This document shows, piece after piece, positions 16,757-25,385 of a DNA stretch of 64,000 nucleotides. The position numbers and the translations under genes were made by a program. A model generated the notes under the pieces. It searched no databases, was not told the DNA's origin, and was given only the letters and a program-made list of their open reading frames with translations. Position 1 is the first letter of the stretch. Each line of letters starts with the position of its first letter. The DNA is from an uncultured Formosa sp. (GTDB lineage: Bacteria > Bacteroidota > Bacteroidia > Flavobacteriales > Flavobacteriaceae): positions 62,001 to 126,000 of the forward strand of contig NZ_CANMTH010000001.1 in assembly GCF_947500765.1 (NCBI RefSeq), given 5' to 3'.

Positions 16757-18445
16757 TTAATTAAATATTTGTTGTAATATCTTCCTGGTTATTAAATACG
16801 TTGGCTTAACACCTGTGGTACCTAAACCTCCTGAAGCTAAAGTACCTCCTGTTTCTAAAGGATTATCACTAGCATAATATGCATACCTAACTTTTACGTC
16901 TGGAGAAATATTACCTCTAACTTTAGAAGCTGACTGAATAGCTTTTTGATAATGAGTACCCTCCATTTCTAATCCGATAACATTCCAAGATGAGTTATAG
17001 AAAAATTTCAATATATCTTTATTCTGAAGAGAGGTTCCTAAAACAGTAATCATTGTGCCTTCAAAAACATTTAGACCATGCCCTTCTAAATCAGCTTTAC
17101 TTAGTTCATTTTTAAACGGATAATTGTCTGCAGTACCTTCAAATATGTGAGCTGAAGGAATCATAATATCTCCTTTACCACCCTCAAGTATTCCTGCTTT
17201 TCCCATTATAGAAAGAGATTCTACATTTAAATACACTTTTTTACCTGCTACTTTATAAGGTTTTAAAAGTTCGTCTATAGTTTCAAAAGCCTGTTCTCCA
17301 AAGGCATAATCCATGACTAAGATTACTGGTTTTTCTTCTTTCAATTTAGCTTCATTAGAGTCTATATCTAATTTAGAAAAATCAATTTTCGCTGTATCAA
17401 AAATTTGAACATCTATATTTGTTCCAGAAGCATCTTCTATAAAAATCATTCCATTTTGTAAAGCTTCCTTATACACTTTAGTACGCAAAGCCTTATTATC
17501 TTTGTGACTAATTGCTTCATAAACTTCAAAAACATCTTTTTTTGCTACTAATGGTTTTAAAGCTGTTGGAGCAAAAATTGTATTCATTACACTGTGCATA
17601 TTTGCACTTATTACATGAATAGGACGTTCTAATAAGTTGTTTTTAAATAATACATGTTTTATATTATTTGCCCAAACTTCTCCATGAATATGGTGTCCTA
17701 ATCTTTCTCGTAACATTGGACTAAATGTAACAGTCCGTTTATCATTATTTATAACTTCTTCTATCGCTAATTTACCTAACCAATATACAATATGTAATAA
17801 ACGTTCTGGACGACTTGGTGTAGAAAACTGATCGTAAATTTCAGTAATCTCGTTAAAAGTTCTACCTAAAATATTTGCTGTGTATGTAATCGCCGTTTCT
17901 CTATCTGGATCTGTTAATTCTTCATTTTCAAGAACTCCTTTTTCAAGTTTTAACCAATCTCTAGTCGTCTTACCTTCATCATCAATAAGAACACGTTTAC
18001 TTATTTTATGAGATTCGATAAATAGAAAAGTAAGGTGTGTAAGTATATCGTAAATTTCTGATCGTCCACGAGTGATTTCAATATTCATCTGATCATCGTC
18101 AATGCGATAACAGTTACGACGTCTTTTTGGAGGAATTATTGCTTTAAAATGAGAATTAGCATAACCTTCATCGCTAGTTAAGTTTATATAACGACATTCT
18201 TCTATTCCAATAGGAAGTCTATCAATTATATATAATAATCCTTCTAATTCTGCTTTTTCATCACCAACAGATCCATAAATTTCAGGTCTTAAAAGCAGCA
18301 AGGCTTCTCTTAATGTTTCACCAGAAATTCCCATTGGTTTATAAAACCCTCGATTAAACAAATGTCTCATTGTTATATACATGCGCTCAATAGCACCTGA
18401 ACTCTCTTGAGCTCTCGTTCTTTCGTGATGTTTTTTGTTACCCAT
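16757..18445 (-). CDS. DUF6909 family protein with nucleoside-phosphorylase-like C-terminus
   Basis: A 562-residue soluble protein without a signal peptide, which I recognise as the Bacteroidota-restricted DUF6909 type of unknown function. The N-terminal two-thirds is helical (about residues 20-300). The last ~190 residues contain a series that resembles purine nucleoside phosphorylase/AMP nucleosidase proteins: a Gly-rich LSIMGKAGILEGGKGDIMIP (about 411-430), VIGLEMEGTHY (about 489-499, like the phosphorylase EMEAAG) and YYASDNPLE (about 523-531, like the catalytic SD motif). This comparison is mine and unverified. It is the first gene of the rhamnose/PAPS unit and abuts the Wzz-like gene with no gap. 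Confidence 0.7.
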   Translation of the reverse strand: MGNKKHHERTRAQESSGAIERMYITMRHLFNRGFYKPMGISGETLREALLLLRPEIYGSVGDEKAELEGLLYIIDRLPIGIEECRYINLTSDEGYANSHFKAIIPPKRRRNCYRIDDDQMNIEITRGRSEIYDILTHLTFLFIESHKISKRVLIDDEGKTTRDWLKLEKGVLENEELTDPDRETAITYTANILGRTFNEITEIYDQFSTPSRPERLLHIVYWLGKLAIEEVINNDKRTVTFSPMLRERLGHHIHGEVWANNIKHVLFKNNLLERPIHVISANMHSVMNTIFAPTALKPLVAKKDVFEVYEAISHKDNKALRTKVYKEALQNGMIFIEDASGTNIDVQIFDTAKIDFSKLDIDSNEAKLKEEKPVILVMDYAFGEQAFETIDELLKPYKVAGKKVYLNVESLSIMGKAGILEGGKGDIMIPSAHIFEGTADNYPFKNELSKADLEGHGLNVFEGTMITVLGTSLQNKDILKFFYNSSWNVIGLEMEGTHYQKAIQSASKVRGNISPDVKVRYAYYASDNPLETGGTLASGGLGTTGVKPTYLITRKILQQIFN

Positions 18446-18461
18446 AAAAATGTTTTCCGTG

Positions 18462-18469
18462 CAAATATA
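18462..18469 (-). promoter_or_regulatory. -7 promoter box upstream of the DUF6909-rfb-cys unit
   Basis: TATATTTG on the minus strand matches TAnnTTTG and lies 17 bases upstream of the DUF6909 ATG, giving a short leader. A TTG element at the usual distance is not clear. Confidence 0.5.
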
Positions 18470-18472
18470 GCA

Positions 18473-19975
18473 CTATTTAGTTACTTTTAAGGAATATAGC
18501 TTATCTGCTATTTTTCTATCGTTAGCCAATCTTGGTATTTTATTCTGACCGCCCAATTTCCCTATAGATTTCATATAATCTTGAAATCCGTCTTTTTTAA
18601 TTGAAGTAATTTTTAATGGCTGAAGTACTTTTCCAACAATTAAATCGTAGTAATAACTGTTTTGTTTTTGAAGCGATTTGTCTAAATTAGAAATTAACTC
18701 TTGAAAATTTTCAGGTTCATTTTCAAATTCAACAAACCATTCATGATAAGGCAATCCCGATTCTGGATTTATTTGTGGAGCAACGGTAAATTCTGAAATA
18801 CGAATATCTGTATTTGCTGTAGCGTCTTTCATAGCCTGCTCTACTTCTTTACCTATAACGTGTTCCCCAAAAGCTGAGATAAAATGTTTTATCCGTCCTG
18901 TAACAATAACACGATATGGTTTTAACGATGTAAAGGCTACCGTATCTCCAATATTATAAGCCCATAAACCAGCTGTTGTAGAGATAATCATTACATAATT
19001 CACGTTTAACTCGACATCTTTTATCGTGATACGCTTAGGAGCTTCTTCAAAAAACTCATCTGCTTTTATAAACTCGTAAAAAATACCTGAATTTAACTGT
19101 AACAACATGCCTATTTCATGTTGTTTATCTTGATAAGCAAAGAAACCCTCACTTGCTGGATATAATTCTATACTATCTACTTTTCGTCCTATTAATTGTT
19201 CGAATTTTGCACGGTATGGTTCATAATTCACACCTCCAAAAATGAATAAATTAAAATTTTTAAATACATCGCCAACCTTTTCTCCTGTCTTCTCTTGAAT
19301 TTTTTCAAAATACATTTGTACCCAAGAAGGAATACCTGAAATAATGGTCATATCTTCCGGCAAAGTCTCTTCAACAATTGCATCTACTTTTGTTTCCCAA
19401 TCTTCAATACAGTTAGTCTCCCAACTTGGTAGTCTATTTTTCTGAAGATATTTAGGAATAAAATGTGCTACAATTCCTGACAAACGCCCTAGGTTTACAC
19501 CATTCTTCATTTCTAAAACAGGACTTCCCTGAAGAAAAATCATTTTACCATCTACAAAACTAGAATTCCCTGTTTCGTTTATATACAATAAAATAGCATT
19601 CCTTGCCGCCTCAATATGCGTAGGCATACTTTCTTTAGTAATTGGAATATATTTAGCACCTGATGTGGTTCCTGATGTTTTTGCAAAGTATAATGGTTTT
19701 CCTTTCCAAAGTATATCTTCTTCTCCTTCAACTACTTTTAAAACATAAGGTTTTAAATCTTCATAATCACGTACAGGAACCTGTTTCACAAAATCTTCAA
19801 ATGTTTTTATATTTTGAAAATTATGGTCCTTTCCAAACAACGTAGATTCTGCTTCGGAAATTAAATCCTTAAAGACTTTATCTTGAGTTGTTATAGGATC
19901 GTTCGCCCATTTCTGAACAGACTTAAATATATATTTAGCAAAAGGTTTTGCTAATAGTGCTTTTATAGACATCAT
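18473..19975 (-). CDS. GH3-family acyl-adenylate/amido synthetase
   Basis: A 500-residue member of the GH3 family, best known from plants where it joins amino acids to auxin or jasmonate. AKTSGTTSGAKYIPIT near residue 107 is the adenylate-forming P-loop-like motif; GGVNYEPYRAKFEQ, ELYPASEGFFAYQ, AYNIGDTVAFTSLKPYRV and VTGRIKHFISAFGEHVIGKEV follow in the right order. Bacterial members are common in Bacteroidota, but their substrates are unknown. The ATG overlaps the stop of the M23 peptidase gene by 4 bases (ATGA), so they are co-transcribed. Confidence 0.85.
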   Translation of the reverse strand: MMSIKALLAKPFAKYIFKSVQKWANDPITTQDKVFKDLISEAESTLFGKDHNFQNIKTFEDFVKQVPVRDYEDLKPYVLKVVEGEEDILWKGKPLYFAKTSGTTSGAKYIPITKESMPTHIEAARNAILLYINETGNSSFVDGKMIFLQGSPVLEMKNGVNLGRLSGIVAHFIPKYLQKNRLPSWETNCIEDWETKVDAIVEETLPEDMTIISGIPSWVQMYFEKIQEKTGEKVGDVFKNFNLFIFGGVNYEPYRAKFEQLIGRKVDSIELYPASEGFFAYQDKQHEIGMLLQLNSGIFYEFIKADEFFEEAPKRITIKDVELNVNYVMIISTTAGLWAYNIGDTVAFTSLKPYRVIVTGRIKHFISAFGEHVIGKEVEQAMKDATANTDIRISEFTVAPQINPESGLPYHEWFVEFENEPENFQELISNLDKSLQKQNSYYYDLIVGKVLQPLKITSIKKDGFQDYMKSIGKLGGQNKIPRLANDRKIADKLYSLKVTK

Positions 19976-20844
19976 GGTTTAAAATCGATAAAATTAATTG
20001 GATTTATAGGGTAGCCATCACTCCATAATTCGAAATGCAAATGTGGTCCAGTGGTAAACTCTCCTGAATTTCCAGCCGTAGCGATAACCTCTCCTGCTTT
20101 AACTAAATCACCTTGATCTTTTGTTAAAGATGCATTGTGTTTATATACTGAAATTAACCCATAACTATGTTCTAAAATAATTACATAACCTGTTTGAGTG
20201 GTCCATTCTGCAAAAATCACACGTCCATCTGCAGTGGCTTTTATTGGCGCATTTTTAGCTACAATAATATCTACAGCAAAATGTTTATCGTTTGCATTAT
20301 ACGATTCACTAATTTCACCATTAACAGGAGGAAATAACACAAAATTTGCGGCAGTAGTTGCAGAATCGAATAAATTATATTTATCTTCTTTATCTACTTT
20401 CTCTCTTAATATTGAATCTGCTCGTGTAGCACTTAAATCGACTTGACTTGCTTCAAATTTAGTGGCAGCTATAATAGAATCTTTATCTATATTGGTACTA
20501 GAAACATCTCCTTCTAATACTTTTTTGATTGATGTATAAAATTGTTCGTTTTCATGCAACACTTGTTGTAACGAATCTACTTGATAATGTAATTCTGTAG
20601 CCGATTTTTTTAGAGCGGAAGAGGAATATCCAGGAATATATTCTCGCAATGGTGTAAATGCGATAAAAATAGTTGTACCGGCTATTAAAAAAATACTGGA
20701 TAATGATACTACTACAAATACATTTAATCGTGTAAGTTTAAATGATAGACGCTCTTCAAAAGTGTCTTCATTTAAAATAACGAGACGATACTTATGCAGT
20801 AACTTCTTCGCTATTTTTTTATTTTTAGTTTTCTTTTGCTTCAT
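19972..20844 (-). CDS. M23-family peptidoglycan endopeptidase (LytM type), membrane-anchored
   Basis: A 290-residue protein with a basic cytosolic start, one membrane anchor (VFVVVSLSSIFLIAGTTIFIAF, about 42-63), a coiled-coil linker and a C-terminal LytM domain. HFAVDIIVAKNAPI gives the Zn-binding H-x3-D, and TGPHLHFELW gives the HxH; both are intact, so it is predicted to be active or at least metal-binding. It would cut or remodel peptide cross-links in the periplasm. A TAATTTTG box lies 8-15 bases upstream of the ATG. It overlaps the GH3 gene by 4 bases. Confidence 0.92.
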   Translation of the reverse strand: MKQKKTKNKKIAKKLLHKYRLVILNEDTFEERLSFKLTRLNVFVVVSLSSIFLIAGTTIFIAFTPLREYIPGYSSSALKKSATELHYQVDSLQQVLHENEQFYTSIKKVLEGDVSSTNIDKDSIIAATKFEASQVDLSATRADSILREKVDKEDKYNLFDSATTAANFVLFPPVNGEISESYNANDKHFAVDIIVAKNAPIKATADGRVIFAEWTTQTGYVIILEHSYGLISVYKHNASLTKDQGDLVKAGEVIATAGNSGEFTTGPHLHFELWSDGYPINPINFIDFKP

Positions 20845-20933
20845 CTTGAAACAAAATTAAATAAATTTATTTCATGAAACCTTTATGTTTTCCTAAAGTT
20901 ATTACTAAAACATCAATATTAAACTTTAATTAT

Positions 20934-20941
20934 TACCTTTG
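20934..20941 (+). promoter_or_regulatory. -7 promoter box of tatA
   Basis: TACCTTTG matches TAnnTTTG and lies about 20 bases before the tatA ATG, in the divergent gap to the M23 gene. No clear TTG element upstream. Confidence 0.5.
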
Positions 20942-20961
20942 CTTTTTAAACTTGAAATAAT

Positions 20962-21150
20962 ATGATCTCTATAGGAACTTTTTTAGTTATTGGTGCACCA
21001 CAAATTATCTTAATCGTGGTTATTGTTTTATTACTTTTTGGAGGTAAAAAGATACCTGAACTTATGCGTGGATTAGGAAGCGGTATAAAAGAGTTTAAAG
21101 ACGCATCTAAAGAAGAAGAGGATGGTTTAAAAAAAGACAAAAAGGAATAA
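20962..21150 (+). CDS. tatA: Sec-independent protein translocase TatA
   Basis: TatA forms the channel part of the twin-arginine pathway. The 62-residue protein has the full layout: a membrane helix ([19 protein letters not shown]), the hinge [20 protein letters not shown] with the conserved FGG-K-PEL-RGLG pattern, and a charged tail. The opposite-strand frame at 20946-21140 is its shadow. It is transcribed alone, divergently from the M23 peptidase and converging on the DUF4837 gene; tatC is not in the window. Confidence 0.95.
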   Translation: MISIGTFLVIGAPQIILIVVIVLLLFGGKKIPELMRGLGSGIKEFKDASKEEEDGLKKDKKE

Positions 21151-21159
21151 TATAATATT

Positions 21160-21207
21160 TATTACATAAAAAAGCCAACAATTAATTGTTGGCTTTTTTA
21201 TGTAATA
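21160..21207. terminator. Bidirectional terminator, perfect 48-bp palindrome
   Basis: Two 24-base arms around AAAAGCCAACAATT form an uninterrupted inverted repeat with A- and T-runs on both sides. It lies between the convergent tatA and DUF4837 genes and can end both transcripts. Confidence 0.93.
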
Positions 21208-21219
21208 TTTTGTAGGTAA

Positions 21220-22200
21220 TTATTCTATTTTTATAGATTTCAAGATAGCTTCTAACTCAAATACATAGTCGCGTTTTTCTACAGATGGAGCAAAGGTAAA
21301 TCCTTCAACTACAACTAATCTATTGTTCTCCTTATCCTCAATCATATAATTTATAAAAGGTCCAGACATAAAGGCATTTTTAACATCCCAAATCCCTTTA
21401 GTTTCAATAGCGGGCTTATTATCTAATGTCTTTTCAAATAAATAAGGCGCATATGCTTTTTCTGTAATCATAAACGTACCCTCTGTTGGACCAGGAATAT
21501 GAACTTTACCAATAGAGTCTCTAATTTTAATTATTTGATTTACCAAACTATCGTTATGCTTAAGTTTGTTTAATGGCAATTCGTAAACCATTATATTTTG
21601 TGTTCCTGTTGTAATATCTTTTCTTAACCAAAAGAATTTATCATCCTTTTTCGCAATTCGATAAGCAGAGGGAATCTCCATTTTAATACCTAACGCGTTT
21701 TCTATAGTATCTATTTTAAGAAGCGATAATTTAATTCTGCGTTGCTTTTCTTTTGTTTCTTGACTTTTAAAAGCTTCTACAATTTTTAAAGCATTACTTT
21801 CTAATTGCTCAACAACTTCATCTTCAGTTTTACCAGAAACAACCACTACTTTTTGAGGAATTGCAAATACGTTTTTAGCAAATTTGACTGTTGATTCTTT
21901 ATTGGGCCCTATTTCTATTTTTAAAACCGTTCTGTTTTTTGTTACAAAACCACTAAAAACCTGGGGTGGTATTTGACTTAAAGAAAACAATGGTTCGTCT
22001 TGTGGTAAACCATCTACGGGAGATGCCATTGTACTTCGTACAGCTTCACCTACCTTACCTTGCCACATTTCATTACTAACAACAACAGATAAGTTATTAA
22101 GATTTCCAGAAGAGTCTGACAAAAGTTTTTGTTTTTTGCCACCATTACAGCCAGTAAGTACCAACAAAAAAGCTGATACAAAAAATAGAATTTTATGCAT
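21220..22200 (-). CDS. DUF4837 family lipoprotein
   Basis: A 326-residue predicted lipoprotein. The signal peptide ends in the lipobox LVLTGC, so the mature protein starts at Cys18 and is probably on the periplasmic or outer membrane. Segments such as NEMWQGKVGEAVR and DEPLFSLSQIPPQVF, and a C-terminal FTFAPSVEKRDYVFELEAI, fit the Bacteroidota DUF4837 family, whose function is unknown. It follows the MltD-like gene by 23 bases with no terminator in between, so a cell-envelope role together with the transglycosylase is likely but not shown. Confidence 0.85.
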   Translation of the reverse strand: MHKILFFVSAFLLVLTGCNGGKKQKLLSDSSGNLNNLSVVVSNEMWQGKVGEAVRSTMASPVDGLPQDEPLFSLSQIPPQVFSGFVTKNRTVLKIEIGPNKESTVKFAKNVFAIPQKVVVVSGKTEDEVVEQLESNALKIVEAFKSQETKEKQRRIKLSLLKIDTIENALGIKMEIPSAYRIAKKDDKFFWLRKDITTGTQNIMVYELPLNKLKHNDSLVNQIIKIRDSIGKVHIPGPTEGTFMITEKAYAPYLFEKTLDNKPAIETKGIWDVKNAFMSGPFINYMIEDKENNRLVVVEGFTFAPSVEKRDYVFELEAILKSIKIE

Positions 22201-22223
22201 AATGTTCGATTTTAACAGAATGA

Positions 22224-23876
22224 TTAGCCTTTATACATTTTTAAGGTCATTCCTGGTTTTAAACTTGTACCGCTAATACCGTTCCATTCTTTAATATTTT
22301 CAACAGAAATTCCAGAATGTTTTTGAGCGATGCTCCATAACGAGTCTCCTTGCTTAACAATATAGGTTTTTCCGCTTGAAGTTTTTGTTCCTGAAGACGC
22401 TACAGTTGATGTTGTTTTTTTAGGAGTTACTGTCGAATTTCTTGGATAAATTGTTAGACGTTGTCCTATACTTAAATTATTACTTCTTAGGCCATTCCAT
22501 TGTTTTATTTGGCTTACACGTACACTAAATTTTCTTGCAATTTTACCTAAATAATCTCCAGACCGAACTGTATATCTTGTTTTCGTTTCAGATTCTATAA
22601 ACTGTGGTAATGGTTTTTCTCTTTTATTAAATTCAGCTTTAGCATATGCATAAATTTTTTCTTCATTAGACACAAAAGGCCCAATCGCAGGAATAGGTAA
22701 ACGTAATGTATGGGTTTCGTCTTTTATAAAAGGAATAATATCTAATTTATAGGACGGATTTAAAAACTGTAGCTCTTCAATTTTAACTCCTGTTACTTCA
22801 GAAACCTGATCTAAAGTAATCATTTGTTTCACGTGGAGCGTATCTGTTTCAAGATATGCAAATTCTGGTTTTACTCTAGAAAATCCTAATTCTTCAGCAT
22901 TTTCAAAAATATACATTGTTGCTAAAAAGGCTGGTAAATATCCAGCTGTTTCGCGTGGCAAATAATTTCTAATGTTCCAATAATTTTCATAACCTCCAGA
23001 ACGTCGTATCGCTTTAGTTACATTTCCTGGTCCTGAATTATAGGCCGCTAAAGCCAAATCCCAATCACCAAAAACACTATATAATTTAGAAAGGTATTTT
23101 GCTGCTGCTTCTGTAGATTTTAAAGGATCGCTTCGTTCGTCTACATAACTACTCACATCTAAATCGTAATATTTACCTGTAGCATACATAAATTGCCACA
23201 AACCTGTAGCACCAACTCTAGATTTTGCTCTTGGTTTTAAAGCAGACTCTACAATGGCTAAATATTTTATTTCTAACGGAATATTATAATTATCTAATTC
23301 GCGCTCGAACATCGGGAAGTAATATTCACTTAACATCATTAGTCTTTGAAGAGAGTTTCTTCGGCGCTTTAAATAAGATTTAATAACACTCTCTAAAGCC
23401 GGGTTGTAAACGACATTAAAAGGTGTTTTTGCATCTAATTCTAATAGTCTTTTTTTAAGTGTATCTGTATTTAATTCTGGATAATCGACATCCTCGAAAG
23501 TAAGCTCTGTTACAGATTCGTAAATAGAATCGTACAACGTATTATTATACAACTCTTCTAGCCAAAGCTGATCGACATTTGCAGAGTAAGTATGATCTTT
23601 AAGATTCTCAATATTTAGAGAATCGGTAATCACATTTATATCTTGTTTATAATATTTTTTACCGCTTATAACGGTATCTACAACATATTTTTGACCAGAA
23701 ACTAACATATCTTCTGTTAATCGTTCTGCAACTACTTGTTGTGCTTGAGTTACTTTACTTTCACTAGTAAGTAAAGAATCTTGATCCACTATTTTTGATT
23801 GAGGATTCTGAGCATAAAAACATGTTATTTGTAGAAATGCAAAATAAAAAAAATACGAATTTAGTCGGTGCTTCAT
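22224..23876 (-). CDS. MltD-like lytic transglycosylase with two LysM domains
   Basis: A 550-residue exported murein hydrolase. A signal peptide ends near FYAQ. The SLT (family 1) domain, about residues 190-330, has the catalytic Glu in IVESALKPRAKSRVGATGLW and the motif LALAAYNSGPGNV. Two LysM peptidoglycan-binding domains follow, starting at TRYTVRSGDYLGKIARKF and YIVKQGDSLWSIAQKH. It would cleave glycan strands with 1,6-anhydro end formation. The signal-peptide codons form the 3' half of a long inverted repeat whose other arm is upstream of the ATG. It is co-directional with pgk upstream and DUF4837 downstream. Confidence 0.93.
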   Translation of the reverse strand: MKHRLNSYFFYFAFLQITCFYAQNPQSKIVDQDSLLTSESKVTQAQQVVAERLTEDMLVSGQKYVVDTVISGKKYYKQDINVITDSLNIENLKDHTYSANVDQLWLEELYNNTLYDSIYESVTELTFEDVDYPELNTDTLKKRLLELDAKTPFNVVYNPALESVIKSYLKRRRNSLQRLMMLSEYYFPMFERELDNYNIPLEIKYLAIVESALKPRAKSRVGATGLWQFMYATGKYYDLDVSSYVDERSDPLKSTEAAAKYLSKLYSVFGDWDLALAAYNSGPGNVTKAIRRSGGYENYWNIRNYLPRETAGYLPAFLATMYIFENAEELGFSRVKPEFAYLETDTLHVKQMITLDQVSEVTGVKIEELQFLNPSYKLDIIPFIKDETHTLRLPIPAIGPFVSNEEKIYAYAKAEFNKREKPLPQFIESETKTRYTVRSGDYLGKIARKFSVRVSQIKQWNGLRSNNLSIGQRLTIYPRNSTVTPKKTTSTVASSGTKTSSGKTYIVKQGDSLWSIAQKHSGISVENIKEWNGISGTSLKPGMTLKMYKG

Positions 23877-23928
23877 TAATAAAACCTTTAGTTGGGTATA
23901 ACGTGAAAGCCGCTAAATTCGTATTTTT
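23849..23928 (-). promoter_or_regulatory. Terminator-like inverted repeat spanning the mltD start codon
   Basis: Arms AAAAATACGAATTTAG (23849-23864) and its exact complement (23913-23928) are 16 bases each, extended by a CGG/CCG pair after one bulge. The 48-base loop contains the ATG. On the minus strand the second arm runs into an eight-base T-run inside the signal-peptide codons. It could end pgk transcripts or attenuate mltD. Confidence 0.55.
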
Positions 23929-23991
23929 ATACTGAAAATGAAAGTTAAAGTTATAAAACTCTTAAGCTATCATTAATTAAATCTGTGTATT

Positions 23992-25179
23992 TTAGTCTAA
24001 AATTGCAGCAATTCCAGGTAAAGTTTTTCCTTCTAAACTTTCTAACATAGCACCACCACCGGTACTTACGTAGCTTACTTTGTCTTCAAAACCAAACTGT
24101 TTTACTGCAGCAACAGAATCTCCTCCACCTACTAAAGAAAACGCTCCATTTTTAGTAGATTCAGCAATAGAATCTCCTAAAGCGATTGTTCCTTTAGCAA
24201 AATTTGGCATTTCAAACACACCTAAAGGACCGTTCCATAAAATAGTTTTGCTCTCTAAAACCACTTTATTAAAGTTCGCGATAGATTTTGGTCCAGCATC
24301 TAAACCTTGCCATCCTTCAGGAATTGCAGTTACATCTACTATTTGAGTTTCTGCATCGTTACTAAAAGCATTTGCAGCAACAACATCTACAGGAATATGT
24401 ATTTGTACGTTTTTCTCTTTAGCTTGCTTTAAAATATCTAAAGCCAATTCCATTTTATCATCTTCACAAATAGAATCTCCAACATGCCCCCCTTGTGCTT
24501 TAACGAAAGTAAATGTCATACCTCCTCCAATAATTAAGTGATCTACTTTATCTAAAATATTTTCGATAATCGTAATTTTAGAAGATACTTTTGCACCTCC
24601 TAAAACAGCTAAAACAGGCTTTTCTCCTGTTTCCATAACCTTTTGGATACTTTCAATTTCTTGAGCTAACAAGAAACCAAAACATTTCTTTTCTGGAAAA
24701 AATTGAGCAACAATAGTTGTAGATGCATGTGCTCTGTGAGCAGTTCCAAAAGCATCATTTACATAAATATCTCCTAATTTAGAAAGTTGCTCTGCAAATT
24801 TTACATCACCAGCAGTTTCTTCAGAATAAAAACGTAAGTTTTCTAATAATAAAACTTCTCCTGGCTGAAGATCTGCAACAGCTTTCTCTGCGACTTCACC
24901 AACACAATCTGAAGCAAATTTTACAGTTACTCCTAAAACATTAGATACTTCATCTATAATATGTTTTAAAGAAAATTCATCCTGAACACCTTTTGGTCTT
25001 CCTAAGTGAGACATTAATACACAGCTTCCTCCATCTTCTAAAATTTTAATAATTGTAGGTTTAGCAGATACTATTCTTGTGTTATCTGTTACATTAAAAT
25101 CCTTATCTAAAGGCACATTAAAATCTACTCTAATTAATGCTTTTTTATTATTAAAATTGAAATCATTAAGTGTTTTCAT
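23992..25179 (-). CDS. pgk: Phosphoglycerate kinase
   Basis: Pgk transfers phosphate from 1,3-bisphosphoglycerate to ADP in glycolysis. The 395-residue protein shows [10 protein letters not shown] near the N-terminus, [43 protein letters not shown] and the C-terminal [19 protein letters not shown]. Length and motifs are standard. It is transcribed from its own promoter (TACATTTG at 25205-25212), divergent from holB. Confidence 0.98.
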   Translation of the reverse strand: MKTLNDFNFNNKKALIRVDFNVPLDKDFNVTDNTRIVSAKPTIIKILEDGGSCVLMSHLGRPKGVQDEFSLKHIIDEVSNVLGVTVKFASDCVGEVAEKAVADLQPGEVLLLENLRFYSEETAGDVKFAEQLSKLGDIYVNDAFGTAHRAHASTTIVAQFFPEKKCFGFLLAQEIESIQKVMETGEKPVLAVLGGAKVSSKITIIENILDKVDHLIIGGGMTFTFVKAQGGHVGDSICEDDKMELALDILKQAKEKNVQIHIPVDVVAANAFSNDAETQIVDVTAIPEGWQGLDAGPKSIANFNKVVLESKTILWNGPLGVFEMPNFAKGTIALGDSIAESTKNGAFSLVGGGDSVAAVKQFGFEDKVSYVSTGGGAMLESLEGKTLPGIAAILD

Positions 25180-25204
25180 CCTAAAAAGTTTTGATGTTAT
25201 TCTA

Positions 25205-25212
25205 CAAATGTA
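25205..25212 (-). promoter_or_regulatory. -7 promoter box of pgk
   Basis: TACATTTG on the minus strand lies 26-33 bases before the pgk ATG. The upstream element at 19 bases is TTT rather than TTG. Confidence 0.55.
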
Positions 25213-25373
25213 AACAATAATAAACAGCTTTAAAACGTGTTTTTTTACGAAAACGTTTTCTATTTTAAAAGATTTTTAAAAAATTAAGATCACATTACTT
25301 AAAATACAGATAAATCTTAATTTCATTATAAAAGTATCACACATTTAAATCGCTGCTTTAATTAAAAAATATT

Positions 25374-25381
25374 TAGTTTTG
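25374..25381 (+). promoter_or_regulatory. -7 promoter box of holB
   Basis: TAGTTTTG ends only four bases before the holB ATG, so the transcript would start at or very near the start codon (leaderless or nearly so). Confidence 0.4.
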
Positions 25382-25385
25382 CGAC

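Noticed and set aside
22825-22840. A third parS-like word (TGTTTCACGTGGAGCG) inside the mltD-like gene
   Set aside because: The right half breaks the palindrome at two or more positions, and it lies within conserved coding sequence, so it may be chance.
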